Assembly (NCBI GenBank): GCA_947453715.1
Contig: CANGHX010000002.1
Location: 1 to 52,470 of the forward strand
Source of the DNA: Flavobacteriales bacterium
GTDB taxonomy: Bacteria; Bacteroidota; Bacteroidia; Flavobacteriales_D; Crocinitomicaceae
Reading direction: 5' to 3'
DNA length: 52,470 nucleotides
Shown: piece by piece, positions 1-8,840 of the stretch
Position numbering within the stretch: the first letter of the stretch is position 1
How the letters are laid out: each line of letters starts with the position of its first letter
Notes under the pieces: model-generated
Database searches by the model: none
Told to the model about the DNA's origin: nothing
The model's input: only the letters and a program-made list of their open reading frames with translations
Position numbers and translations under genes: made by a program

Positions 1-77
1 AATGCTAACAATGCCATTAAGACTAAATACATTAGTCCGACCATTTTTTGTCTTGGGGTTTCTTTCGCTCCGGCCAT
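1..77 (-). CDS. gldM: GldM, gliding motility / T9SS motor protein (5' end only)
   Basis: Only the first 25 codons lie in the window; the gene continues past the left edge. The start ATG is at 77-75 on the minus strand and the peptide begins MAGAKETPRQKMVGLMYLVL. That basic 'TPRQKM' stretch followed by a hydrophobic helix is the hallmark N-terminus of GldM/PorM. In known systems GldM spans the inner membrane with GldL and reaches through the periplasm to the GldK/GldN ring, driving type IX secretion and gliding. Normally gldL lies directly upstream in a gldKLMN operon. Here the upstream side is the terminator of a T9SS cargo gene, so this copy is not preceded by gldL. It could be a paralogue. 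The reading is short but the motif is very characteristic. Confidence 0.85.
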   Translation of the reverse strand, partial: MAGAKETPRQKMVGLMYLVLMALLA

Positions 78-139
78 GATATAAATTTTTAAAGGTTTAT
101 ATCATAACAATTCAGTTAGAAAAAAAAGTAACAAAAAAA

Positions 140-163
140 AACGCTTCAAGCAATTGAAGCGTT
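140..163 (-). terminator. Intrinsic terminator of the type B cargo gene at 186-2072
   Basis: A perfect 9-bp stem, ACGCTTCAA (141-149) with TTGAAGCGT (154-162), has a 4-nt loop. Read on the minus strand it is followed by a long run of T. It also has a shorter T run on the plus strand, so it may act in both directions. It separates the cargo gene from gldM. Confidence 0.8.
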
Positions 164-185
164 TTTAAGTATTAATTTTAATTAG

Positions 186-2072
186 TTATTTATTTGTAAA
201 AACTTGCACAAATCCTTGGCGATTTATTTCAGTGTTTTCAATCGTTGTTGATTTTATTGTATAAAAATATACACCATTTTCAACTAGAATTCCATTCTTA
301 TCTTTTCCATCCCATTTAAAATCAGGTATATTAAATTCTGATATTATAGTACCCCATCTGTTTACAATAGTGATGCTGAAGGTTTTGAAAAAGTCTAAAT
401 CTTTTGTTAATAATTTAAAAACATCATTGTCGCCATCTCCATTTGGTGTGAATGTATTTGGCATTTCAATATCACAAGTTTTTGCAACAATTATGCTAGA
501 ATCTGTAACAGATCCACAAATATTTGTAACTGTACATTTAAATTGACCAGCATCCGTGATGAATATACTCGGTGAAGAGCTTCCAGTATTCCATGAATAA
601 GTATCTACATTTTGAGGGAAATTTACTATAGGAATGATTTCAGTATTAAACCCCTTACAAATAGTATCATTAATTAAGTCGATTGCTAAATTTGGAATAT
701 ATTTTAAATTAATTGTATCAACAACATAATAACATCCATCATTAAAAACAGCTATTTGGGTTGTATCGTTAGGTGTTGAACATTGTGCAGAATTTGTTGT
801 TGAACCAGTTGACCATTGATATGCTTGATAAGTTGTATTTGTTACACTTAATGTTAAAGGTAAACATGTAATGGGGTAGGTTATTATTGGCTTAATTGGA
901 AATATAGAATCAATGTCTATTACTTCAATTACATAAGTAACTGAAGTTGATTTTGGAATAGTAGCATTATCTGTTCCAGTTAAAACAATTTGATGTAAAC
1001 CAACAGTTTGATCAGAACCATTTATTCTAAGTGTATTTTCGCCTTCATAGGCAACAGTATTTGATATTACTTGAACATTGTTTAATGTTGGTGCAGAAAA
1101 ACTAACTGTTGTTGTTTGATTATTTTCTGGAGCAATAAATGGAAATTTAATATCTCGAACATTTTTAGTGCAAATTTTAATTGTGTCGCAAACGCTCAAT
1201 TCAGTAGGGATAGGAGCAATATTCCCATCTGTTGTGCAAAAATCGAATACGAATGATTTATTATCTAGATAATCTACTCCATCAACTGTGCCATTTGGAC
1301 CATCGTAATTAACTCCAGCATGGTCAAACTGTCCTAATTGAAAAAAGCTAATTCCATCACCTCTGTTTGCACCAACAGTTGCTGGGATACCTCCAAAACC
1401 GTTCGTTCCATTTGATGCGTCTCCAGTTGTCCAGCTCATATTTGCATAATTAATTGCAACGTTTCCACCAACAATAATTGGATCACTACCATTTGAAATA
1501 ACAATTTGACATGTATTTTTTTTATCACAGTGACCGCTAAAATAACCATAATCTACCCAATTAAATACAGCTGCAGTAGGTGTAATATAAGCATGCATCG
1601 CTCCACAATTAGTTTGATCAAAATCAGCCCAGAATGCGGCAATTATTTTGGGTCCGACAGAAGGGAAAGCTGTTGATGAATAAGTTCCATTTGCAGTCCC
1701 AAAACTAATATTACCATTACCATTACCATAAACAGTAGTGTATGTATCTCCAAAAAAGCAAAAATTGAAAGGTAAATTAATCAGTGCAGAAGAACCATCA
1801 TCAGGAAAGTCTATTGGGGTTACAGGCCCTGGAGGGGGGAAATAACCACCACAAGATTGAGACTTTGGTTTATTGAATTCTTGAACGTAGGTAACTCCTC
1901 CAGTTAAATCATTGGGATTTATCATACCATTTCCTAAAATAATTTCATTTCCAGTTAAAGTCCCATTAAGTTTTCTTAAAGTATATTCATTCTGACTAAT
2001 GAAATCATTTACTTGAGAAAAAGTTACTTGAGAAATAATTAATAATAATAGTAATATTAATTTTTTGATCAT
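186..2072 (-). CDS. Secreted NIDO-like surface protein with T9SS type B sorting domain
   Basis: A 628-aa exported protein. Residues 1-19 are a signal peptide (MIKKLILLLLLIISQVTFSQ). Residues about 90-285 resemble a nidogen-like (NIDO) extracellular domain, with the pattern AFWADFD and a later RGDGISFFQLGQFDHAG. Beta-rich Ig/PKD-like repeats follow. The last 90 residues or so are a gliding-motility-associated (type B) C-terminal domain, with NTFTPNGDGDNDVF, IVNRWG and WDGKDKNG...NGVYFY motifs. By family knowledge such proteins are exported by T9SS and stay on, or leave, the cell surface, often as adhesins. A TATATTTG -7-like element lies at 2141-2134 on the minus strand. The gene has its own terminator downstream. 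Ligand and function are unknown. Confidence 0.88.
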   Translation of the reverse strand: MIKKLILLLLLIISQVTFSQVNDFISQNEYTLRKLNGTLTGNEIILGNGMINPNDLTGGVTYVQEFNKPKSQSCGGYFPPPGPVTPIDFPDDGSSALINLPFNFCFFGDTYTTVYGNGNGNISFGTANGTYSSTAFPSVGPKIIAAFWADFDQTNCGAMHAYITPTAAVFNWVDYGYFSGHCDKKNTCQIVISNGSDPIIVGGNVAINYANMSWTTGDASNGTNGFGGIPATVGANRGDGISFFQLGQFDHAGVNYDGPNGTVDGVDYLDNKSFVFDFCTTDGNIAPIPTELSVCDTIKICTKNVRDIKFPFIAPENNQTTTVSFSAPTLNNVQVISNTVAYEGENTLRINGSDQTVGLHQIVLTGTDNATIPKSTSVTYVIEVIDIDSIFPIKPIITYPITCLPLTLSVTNTTYQAYQWSTGSTTNSAQCSTPNDTTQIAVFNDGCYYVVDTINLKYIPNLAIDLINDTICKGFNTEIIPIVNFPQNVDTYSWNTGSSSPSIFITDAGQFKCTVTNICGSVTDSSIIVAKTCDIEMPNTFTPNGDGDNDVFKLLTKDLDFFKTFSITIVNRWGTIISEFNIPDFKWDGKDKNGILVENGVYFYTIKSTTIENTEINRQGFVQVFTNK

Positions 2073-2151
2073 TTTTTTAAAAATTATATGAGTAATAAAT
2101 TCATAGACCTTGAATTCTTGAAAAAGGTTGCATCAAATATAAATAAAAAAA

Positions 2152-2175
2152 AACGCCTCAATTTCTTGAAGCGTT
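2152..2175 (-). terminator. Intrinsic terminator of the large type B cargo gene
   Basis: A 9-bp stem (2153-2161 with 2166-2174) contains one G-U wobble in the minus-strand RNA. The loop is a GAAA tetraloop on that strand and a long T run follows. The stem is nearly the same sequence as the terminator at 140-163, which suggests that the 3' ends of the two cargo genes share an origin. Confidence 0.8.
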
Positions 2176-2197
2176 TTAAAATAAAATTGTTTGGAAT

Positions 2198-5122
2198 TTA
2201 TTTATCAGTAAATACTTGAATAAATCCTTGTCTATTTAATTCAGTATCTTCAATTGTAGTAGATTTTAATGAATAAAAATAAACTCCGTTTTCAACAAGA
2301 TTTCCATTTTTATCTTGACCATTCCATTTGAAGTTAGCATCACTAAATTCAGCAACTACATTTCCCCAACGGTTTACAATCGAAATATTAAATGTTTTAA
2401 AGAAATCATAATTATCACCGATTAATTTGAAATAATCATTATTTCCATCATTATTTGGCGTAAAAGTATTAGGCAATTCAATATCACAAACTTTTATTGT
2501 AATTAAAGTTGAGTCAGAATAAGAAGCACATTCACCTGTAACAGTACAAATATAGTAACCCGCTTCAGTCACATTAATTGAATTACTATTTGATATTACG
2601 GATGAATTACCTTGTTTTGTCCAAATGTAACTTGTTATATATTGTTCATAATCAGCAAATGGGAAAGACAATAATTCTTGTTCAAATCCAATACAAATAG
2701 TAAATTCTGTATATAAATCAACATATTGATCAGGTCTAAATTTTATAGTTACCGTATCATCATCATTACAAACAGGTTCTGTGAAAACAAATTGATAGTC
2801 TCCATAATGTGGTACATGAATAGTTGTTGAAATATTATTTGCAGGAGTAAATGTAACCCCTGGATTATTTAAACTTGTCCACTGTCCAATTGGCCCACCG
2901 ATATTTTGATTTAATACAACTGAACTATCATTACAATCTATTCCACCAGTATAAACTAATTGAACAGGTGTAATTGTCGTAATTGAAAAAGTAGTATCAT
3001 TAATACACCCATTAGTACTTACTAAATGTGCATTATAAGGACCGCCAGCACTAAAGTTAGATGAATAATTTGAACTAATAGGATTAGTAGGCCAGTTCCA
3101 TGACATTCCTGTTAGATTTAATGAGTCATTCACTTTCAAATGTTTAAATGAACCTGGACAAGCTAATAAATTTGTATCTAAATTAAAATATGGAGCTTTT
3201 TCAAATGAAATGATTACTGTATCTTTATCTAAACAGTTATTGTCGGTATAAACTAATGAAAATGATCCAAATGCTTGCATTGTAACTGTATTATTCATAG
3301 CATTACTTGAAAAAGTTGGAGTTGGAATAATACTTCCTAGTGTTGACCATGTTCCATTTCCTGATCCCCCAGTGTTATTGACAAATGTATAACTTGTTGA
3401 TGGGAAACAAACAACTTGATCATTCTCTAAAACTACTGATGGTTGAGAAGTAATAGTGATTGTTGTATCTTTAGTACATAAACTATTAATTCCCCAAACA
3501 GAAATATCGTATGTTCCAGCAGTTAAATTTGCTGTAAAATTTGTATTTATCACATTGCCATTTAATTTCCATTGAACTGAGTCTAAAAATAGTGAATCTG
3601 GAAGAGATAAATGAGTTGATCCAGAATTTGGACAATAGAACATGTTACCATCTATATTAGCATATAAAGTAGGTAACACAAATATCGTATCGTGTGAAAT
3701 AGCAGAGCCACCACAACCAGTTACTGTCATTTCTAGAATAACATGATTTCCAGCATCTGCAGCAACTGAATGATAAGTTGGAGTTAATGTTGAAGCATTT
3801 GTTAATGTACCAGCACCACTTTGTATTGTCCAAACAACACCACCATTACTTGTTGCCCCACTTACTGTTGAGCTTGATAATGCACAAATAGTATCAGTTG
3901 TTCCATTTCCAGCAGTTGGTGTGGTCATAACAAACACAAAAGCAGTATCAGTGTTTGAGTTTGGACATGCTGAAGGACCTGAAAGTGTAGTAATTACATA
4001 TGTACTTGTTCCAATTGTTGTTGGAGTAGCAGTTACATTTGCCGCATTTGTAGAGTTTAAATCTGCTGCGTTTGGCGACGTTGTCCAGTCATAGGTACCA
4101 TTCCCCCCAGTAGCTGCTAAATTCACAGATTGACCTAAGCAAATGTTTGAAGTTGCAGGTGAAATTGAAGCAGGTAAAGCAATACCACCACTTCCATTTG
4201 GTAATCCAATTACGTAATTACAAACGTCACCAGCGTATCCATCAATAATTATTCTATAAGTTTGACCTGGTGTCAAGCCAGTAGCAGTAACTAAAGTTGG
4301 GCTATTTGAGGGAGCAATTGGGTTGTAACATCCGTAACCAGTAACAGCACCACTTCCACATGTATTTGAAGAAAATATTAACATTTGAATACCATCGCCA
4401 TTTAAACTTGATGTTTGCCAAACATAAAATGATATTGCAGTTGAATCTGCAACAAATTTAATAAATGAGTCATTTTCTAATGAAGCGCCACAAAATGCGC
4501 TTGTAAGTTGACTCCATCCTGTAGTTGCTGTATAAGATGCAGAAGTATTTCCACAATATCCGTCTAAATTACAAATTGGAGGAGCATTAGTACAATTGTC
4601 ATCAGCTTGAGAATTTGAACCACATGTTGGCATTGTTGGTGGAGGAGGAGGAGAATATGCACAAATCCCAAAAGTTCCAGTTCCAGAATACCTCCAAAAT
4701 CTAACATAGATTACAGCACCAGGAGTTAGAGTAGAGGAAGAAATCATCGACATTAATCCAGCTCCACTATCATCATCACAAGCCATCTGAGTCAGTGCAC
4801 CGCAAGTTCCAGTGTACCATGCCATCCCTGAATCAGTCATTGTGCCTGTTTGAGAGTCAACCGTTACATTGCCTGAAGCAGGAACAGTGAAAGTAAACCA
4901 AACATCTAAAAACGAAGAACCTGCGCATGATGGGTTAGTGACTGAAGAAGCTGTAGCGCTAACCGTAGTATAAGATTGAGAATTGCATGATGAACCTACA
5001 GTTAAATTAATTGCATTACATGGATTATCATTAGCTGGTTGAGCAAAAACTCCTAAAGAAGTCAGTAAAAATGCAAAAAAATTAAATAATTGTTTATTTA
5101 ATTTGAGCGTAGTAGTTTTCAT
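2198..5122 (-). CDS. Large secreted surface protein with T9SS type B sorting domain
   Basis: A 974-aa protein from the ATG at 5122; a frame extension to 5185 would overlap the upstream gene and place 21 residues before the signal peptide. The N-terminus (MKTTTLKLNKQLFNFFAFLL...GVFAQ) is a signal peptide. Two jelly-roll-like segments rich in Cys, Thr and Ser follow (about residues 30-310), split by a proline run (SPPPPPTMPTC). Several Ig-like/PKD-like repeats come next, and the final 90 residues or so are a type B gliding-motility C-terminal domain (NTFTPNNDGNNDYF, IVNRWG, NGVYFYSLKS). The start lies 1 nt after the stop of the small secreted gene upstream, so the two are probably co-transcribed. 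It is probably a T9SS-exported adhesin; the ligand cannot be told from sequence. Confidence 0.88.
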   Translation of the reverse strand: MKTTTLKLNKQLFNFFAFLLTSLGVFAQPANDNPCNAINLTVGSSCNSQSYTTVSATASSVTNPSCAGSSFLDVWFTFTVPASGNVTVDSQTGTMTDSGMAWYTGTCGALTQMACDDDSGAGLMSMISSSTLTPGAVIYVRFWRYSGTGTFGICAYSPPPPPTMPTCGSNSQADDNCTNAPPICNLDGYCGNTSASYTATTGWSQLTSAFCGASLENDSFIKFVADSTAISFYVWQTSSLNGDGIQMLIFSSNTCGSGAVTGYGCYNPIAPSNSPTLVTATGLTPGQTYRIIIDGYAGDVCNYVIGLPNGSGGIALPASISPATSNICLGQSVNLAATGGNGTYDWTTSPNAADLNSTNAANVTATPTTIGTSTYVITTLSGPSACPNSNTDTAFVFVMTTPTAGNGTTDTICALSSSTVSGATSNGGVVWTIQSGAGTLTNASTLTPTYHSVAADAGNHVILEMTVTGCGGSAISHDTIFVLPTLYANIDGNMFYCPNSGSTHLSLPDSLFLDSVQWKLNGNVINTNFTANLTAGTYDISVWGINSLCTKDTTITITSQPSVVLENDQVVCFPSTSYTFVNNTGGSGNGTWSTLGSIIPTPTFSSNAMNNTVTMQAFGSFSLVYTDNNCLDKDTVIISFEKAPYFNLDTNLLACPGSFKHLKVNDSLNLTGMSWNWPTNPISSNYSSNFSAGGPYNAHLVSTNGCINDTTFSITTITPVQLVYTGGIDCNDSSVVLNQNIGGPIGQWTSLNNPGVTFTPANNISTTIHVPHYGDYQFVFTEPVCNDDDTVTIKFRPDQYVDLYTEFTICIGFEQELLSFPFADYEQYITSYIWTKQGNSSVISNSNSINVTEAGYYICTVTGECASYSDSTLITIKVCDIELPNTFTPNNDGNNDYFKLIGDNYDFFKTFNISIVNRWGNVVAEFSDANFKWNGQDKNGNLVENGVYFYSLKSTTIEDTELNRQGFIQVFTDK

Positions 5123-5123
5123 A

Positions 5124-5501
5124 TTATTTTTTATAAATAGTTTCAGTGAATGTGTTAATGTTAAATCCATTTGAATAGATAGCATTTTTTATAAAATTCA
5201 CTATGTCATTCTCTTTCGTTTTATTTGTGATTACAATTAAATTGTTTGTTTTCTCCTCAAAATAACTTTTGATGATCGACTTGTTTTGATTTAACTGTGA
5301 GATTAATTTATCATTATTGATAGAATTCCCTTCTAATCCAAATATGAAATTACTTTCGATGTTGTAATATTTATCAAGATGATTGATTCTATTTGAATAA
5401 ATGGTTTCTTCAAGGCTTTTAGCATCCAACTCAGTTTTCTCTTGGGAAAAGGAGATAAAGTTTATGCACATTAAAGTCATAGTAAATAGCAGTGTTTTCA
5501 T
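5124..5501 (-). CDS. Small secreted protein of unknown function
   Basis: A 125-aa protein that I do not recognise. It starts with a clear signal peptide (MKTLLFTMTLMCINFISFSQ). The mature part of about 105 residues is charged and rich in Asn, Lys and Ile. Its C-terminal half (about residues 85-120: NNLIVITNKTKENDIVNFIK...) has a beta-alpha-beta look reminiscent of small ferredoxin-like folds, but this is weak. It lacks the usual T9SS C-terminal domain. It is the first gene of a minus-strand unit with the 974-aa type B protein, 1 nt away, so a role tied to that protein is possible but is only inferred from position. Confidence 0.7.
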   Translation of the reverse strand: MKTLLFTMTLMCINFISFSQEKTELDAKSLEETIYSNRINHLDKYYNIESNFIFGLEGNSINNDKLISQLNQNKSIIKSYFEEKTNNLIVITNKTKENDIVNFIKNAIYSNGFNINTFTETIYKK

Positions 5502-5623
5502 TCTTTCGTTATATGTATAAATTGTAAAACTTAAATTTAAAACTCTTTTTAAGAGTAAAAAGTTGCACGAAGCTAAAAAATTTTTTCTTAATTGTTTTTA
5601 ATGTCTATTAATAATTAAAAAAC

Positions 5624-5631
5624 TAAATTTG
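5624..5631 (+). promoter_or_regulatory. Candidate -7 element for the transketolase operon
   Basis: TAAATTTG matches the Bacteroidota -7 consensus TAnnTTTG and lies 27 nt before the ATG of the transketolase N subunit. No good TTTG -33 box is seen at the expected 19-nt spacing, so support is partial. Confidence 0.4.
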
Positions 5632-5658
5632 TAAAATACATGTAGAAAACGATAAAAA

Positions 5659-6501
5659 ATGGAAACATTAGAATTAAAAAGAATTGCATCACAAGTAAGA
5701 AGAGATATTGTAAGAATGGTTTCAGCCGTTAATTCAGGACATCCTGGAGGATCATTAGGTTGTACAGATTTTTTAACTGTTTTGTATTTTGATGCAATGA
5801 ATCACAATGCTTCAAATTTTTCAATGGATGCAATTGGTGAAGATGTTTTCTACTTGTCAAATGGTCATATTTCTCCAGTTTGGTATAGTGTATTAGCAAG
5901 AGCTGGTTATTTTCCAGCCGCTGAATTAGGAACGTTTAGAAAAATGTCTGCACGTTTACAAGGTCACCCTTCTACAGATAAAAAATTACCAGGAATCAGA
6001 ATGGCTTCTGGATCTTTAGGTCAAGGTTTATCTAATGCGCTTGGAACATGTCAAACAAAAAAATTAAACGGTGATAAATCAATCGTTTACACTTTACATG
6101 GTGATGGTGAATTACAAGAAGGTCAAATTTGGGAAGCTGCAATGTATGCAAGCGCAAATAAAGTAGATAATATCATTTCTACAATTGATTACAATGGTCG
6201 TCAAATTGATGGAGATGTTGAAGATGTTTTGTCTTTAGGGAATCTTTCTCAAAAATGGCAAGCTTTTGGTTGGGAAGTACTTTCAGTTGATGGACATGAT
6301 ATAGATGCATTGAAATCAACGTTAGCAAAAGCAAAATCAATGACAGGAAATGGTAAACCAATTATGATCATAATGAAAACTGAAATGGGTCAAGGAGTTG
6401 ACTTCATGGTTGGTTCTCATAAATGGCATGGGGTAGCACCAAATGCTGAACAATTAGAAATTGCTTTAAACCAATTAGAAGAAACGTTAGGCGATTATTA
6501 A
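5659..6501 (+). CDS. Transketolase, N-terminal (ThDP-binding) subunit
   Basis: A 280-aa protein equal to the first domain of transketolase. It carries HPGGSLGCTDFLTVLYF near the N-terminus and the thiamine-diphosphate motif GDGELQEGQIWEAA...DYNGRQIDG (about residues 148-180), which holds the Mg2+ ligands. With the C-terminal subunit at 7865-8821 it should form the enzyme that moves two-carbon units between ketose and aldose phosphates in the non-oxidative pentose phosphate pathway. Two-gene transketolases are common in Bacteroidota and archaea, so the split itself is not damage. What is odd is that an unrelated VWA gene lies between the two halves, starting 1 nt after this stop. Confidence 0.93.
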   Translation: METLELKRIASQVRRDIVRMVSAVNSGHPGGSLGCTDFLTVLYFDAMNHNASNFSMDAIGEDVFYLSNGHISPVWYSVLARAGYFPAAELGTFRKMSARLQGHPSTDKKLPGIRMASGSLGQGLSNALGTCQTKKLNGDKSIVYTLHGDGELQEGQIWEAAMYASANKVDNIISTIDYNGRQIDGDVEDVLSLGNLSQKWQAFGWEVLSVDGHDIDALKSTLAKAKSMTGNGKPIMIIMKTEMGQGVDFMVGSHKWHGVAPNAEQLEIALNQLEETLGDY

Positions 6502-6502
6502 T

Positions 6503-7855
6503 TTGAAAAATTTCATTTTCATACTTTTTATCTTTTTTAGTTCAATTCTTTTTGGACAAGAAAAAACACGCATTCTTTTTATTCTGGATGCTTCAAATAG
6601 TATGAATTCAAAATGGGATGAAACGCAAACGAGAATTCAGGCGGCAAAAGAATTATTGGCACAAGCTGTTGATAGTTTAACTGGCACGCCTAATTTGGAG
6701 ATTGCACTTCGCGTTTACGGTCATCAATCTGCAATTACAGCGACTTTTCAAGATTGTAATGATACAAAATTAGAGGTTCCTTTTGGAGAAGATAATTATA
6801 CTAGGGTAAAAAATAGAATTTTATCAATTGTCGCTAAAGGTACGACTCCAATTGCACGTTCATTGGAAGCTGCCGCAGGAGATTTTCCAGATGCAACGAC
6901 TCGTAATATTATTATTTTAATTACCGACGGACTTGAAGCGTGTGATAATGATCCTTGTATTATCGCTCAAAAATTGAAAGATAAAGGAGTTAAAATTACA
7001 CCTTTTGTGATTGGTTTAGGATTGGATTTGTCTTATTTAGAAAAGTTTAATTGTATTGGTGCTTATTCAGATGCAGAAACAAAAGGAGCATTTAAGACTG
7101 TTTTGAAATCGGTCATTTCAAAAGCATTATTAAATACGACGGTTCAGATTAATTTAAATGACATTTCAAAAAATCCAAAAGAAACGGATGTGACAATGTT
7201 TTTATATGAAGCTGGAACTAAAAGGTTGTTATATACTTTTGAGCATACGATAAATCAATACGGAAATCCGGATACTTTAGTGATGGATCCAAAATATAAA
7301 TACGATTTGATTGTGAATACATTGCCTAAAATCGAGAAAAAAGGGATTACGATTTTAAAAAATACGCACAATACAATTGTTGTTGATGCACCTCAAGGTT
7401 ATATTAAAGTTCGTTTTTTGAATGCATCGAAGCCTTATCATGTTGAAACAAGAGTGGTGCAATCAGGATCAACTTCTACAATTAATGTTCAGCAAATAAA
7501 TACGACTGATAAATACATTGTTGGTAAATATAAATTAGAAATTTTAACCTTACCAAGAACATATGTCGACGTCGATGTGACTCAAAGTAGCACAGCTTCT
7601 GTTGATGTTATGGCTCCAGGTTATTTAAGTTATAAAACAGCTCATCTAATTGTTGGTCAAGTTTTCGTTGTAAAAGAAGACGGAACATTTGAATGGGTTT
7701 GTAATTTAGATCAAGAAACTAAATCAGGTTATTGGCAATTACAGCCAGGTGCATACCGAATTGTATACAGAGAAAAAAATCTGAAATCATCTTCAAACAC
7801 AATTGAAAAAGATTTTAGAGTAACATCGAATAAAACATCTTCTATAAATTTATAA
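6503..7855 (+). CDS. Secreted VWA-domain protein inside the transketolase operon
   Basis: A 450-aa exported protein starting at a TTG, 1 nt after the transketolase N stop. The next in-frame ATG falls inside the VWA motif, so TTG is the only sensible start. Residues 1-18 (MKNFIFILFIFFSSILFGQ) are a signal peptide. Residues about 22-205 are a von Willebrand A domain with an intact MIDAS: DASNS near residue 29, a conserved Thr in GTTPIA, and ITDG near residue 140. Residues about 210-450 look like beta-sandwich repeats. VWA domains bind metal and mediate protein contact; the target is unknown. The stop is 9 nt before the transketolase C subunit, so the three genes probably share a transcript. Confidence 0.85.
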   Translation: MKNFIFILFIFFSSILFGQEKTRILFILDASNSMNSKWDETQTRIQAAKELLAQAVDSLTGTPNLEIALRVYGHQSAITATFQDCNDTKLEVPFGEDNYTRVKNRILSIVAKGTTPIARSLEAAAGDFPDATTRNIIILITDGLEACDNDPCIIAQKLKDKGVKITPFVIGLGLDLSYLEKFNCIGAYSDAETKGAFKTVLKSVISKALLNTTVQINLNDISKNPKETDVTMFLYEAGTKRLLYTFEHTINQYGNPDTLVMDPKYKYDLIVNTLPKIEKKGITILKNTHNTIVVDAPQGYIKVRFLNASKPYHVETRVVQSGSTSTINVQQINTTDKYIVGKYKLEILTLPRTYVDVDVTQSSTASVDVMAPGYLSYKTAHLIVGQVFVVKEDGTFEWVCNLDQETKSGYWQLQPGAYRIVYREKNLKSSSNTIEKDFRVTSNKTSSINL

Positions 7856-7864
7856 CAAAGAATC

Positions 7865-8821
7865 ATGATTGAAATTGAAGTATTAGGAAACAAAGACACT
7901 CGTTCAGGTTTTGGTGAAGGTCTGTTGGAAGTAGGGAAAATCAATAAAGACGTAGTTGCTTTATGTGCAGATCTTACTGGGTCTTTGAAAATGGATGCTT
8001 TCTTAAAAGAATTTCCAGAGCGTTTTTTCCAAATTGGAATAGCTGAAGCGAATATGATAGGTATGGCTGCAGGTATGACGATTGGTGGTAAAATTCCATA
8101 CACAGGAACGTTTGCTAACTTTTCTACTGGAAGAGTTTATGACCAAATTCGTCAATCAGTTGCTTATTCTAAGAAAAATGTAAAAATCTGTGCTTCACAC
8201 GCAGGTTTAACATTAGGAGAAGATGGAGCAACACATCAAATATTGGAAGATATTGGAATGATGAAAATGTTACCGAACATGACTGTAATTGTTCCATGTG
8301 ATTTTAATCAAACTAAACAAGCTACTATCGCAATTGCTGATTACGATAGTCCAGTTTACTTGCGTTTTGGTAGACCAGTGATGCCGATTTTCGTGAAACC
8401 TGATGCAAAATTTGTGATTGGTAAAGCAGATACAATTTTAGAAGGAGCTGATGTTACAATTATTGCATGTGGTCATTTAGTGTGGAAGTCTATTGAGGCA
8501 GCTAAAGTATTAGAAGCACAAGGAATTTCAGTTGAATTGATCAATATGCATACAATCAAACCTTTGGATAAAGAAGCGATTTTGAAATCAGTTGCTAAAA
8601 CAAGATGTGTTGTTACAGCTGAAGAACACATGATCAATGGTGGTTTAGGAGATTCAGTTGCACAAGTCTTAATTCAAAATGATTTAGTACCTCAAGAATA
8701 TGTTGGAGTGAATGATTCATTTGGAGAAAGTGGAACACCGATGGAGTTAATGACGAAATATGGAATTGACACTCAAAATGTTGTTGACGCTGCATTAAAA
8801 GTGATTCAAAGAAAAAAATAA
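7865..8821 (+). CDS. Transketolase, C-terminal (pyrimidine-binding) subunit
   Basis: A 318-aa protein covering the central and C-terminal transketolase domains. The PYR domain (about residues 1-170) includes the catalytic glutamate context FFQIGIAEANMIGMAAGM, followed by TFANFSTGRVYDQIRQSVAYS and SHAGLTLGEDGATHQILED. The C-terminal domain (about 180-310) is the usual transketolase Rossmann-like fold. It acts in the cytosol with the subunit encoded at 5659-6501. It is separated from its partner by the secreted VWA gene. All the motifs expected for an active enzyme are visible. Confidence 0.93.
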   Translation: MIEIEVLGNKDTRSGFGEGLLEVGKINKDVVALCADLTGSLKMDAFLKEFPERFFQIGIAEANMIGMAAGMTIGGKIPYTGTFANFSTGRVYDQIRQSVAYSKKNVKICASHAGLTLGEDGATHQILEDIGMMKMLPNMTVIVPCDFNQTKQATIAIADYDSPVYLRFGRPVMPIFVKPDAKFVIGKADTILEGADVTIIACGHLVWKSIEAAKVLEAQGISVELINMHTIKPLDKEAILKSVAKTRCVVTAEEHMINGGLGDSVAQVLIQNDLVPQEYVGVNDSFGESGTPMELMTKYGIDTQNVVDAALKVIQRKK

Positions 8822-8840
8822 TATTTTTTACAGAAATTAA

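Noticed and set aside
5659-8821. Transketolase gene broken by insertion or frameshift
   Set aside because: Each half has its own start and stop at domain borders, and two-subunit transketolases are normal in Bacteroidota. Only the gene between them is unusual.
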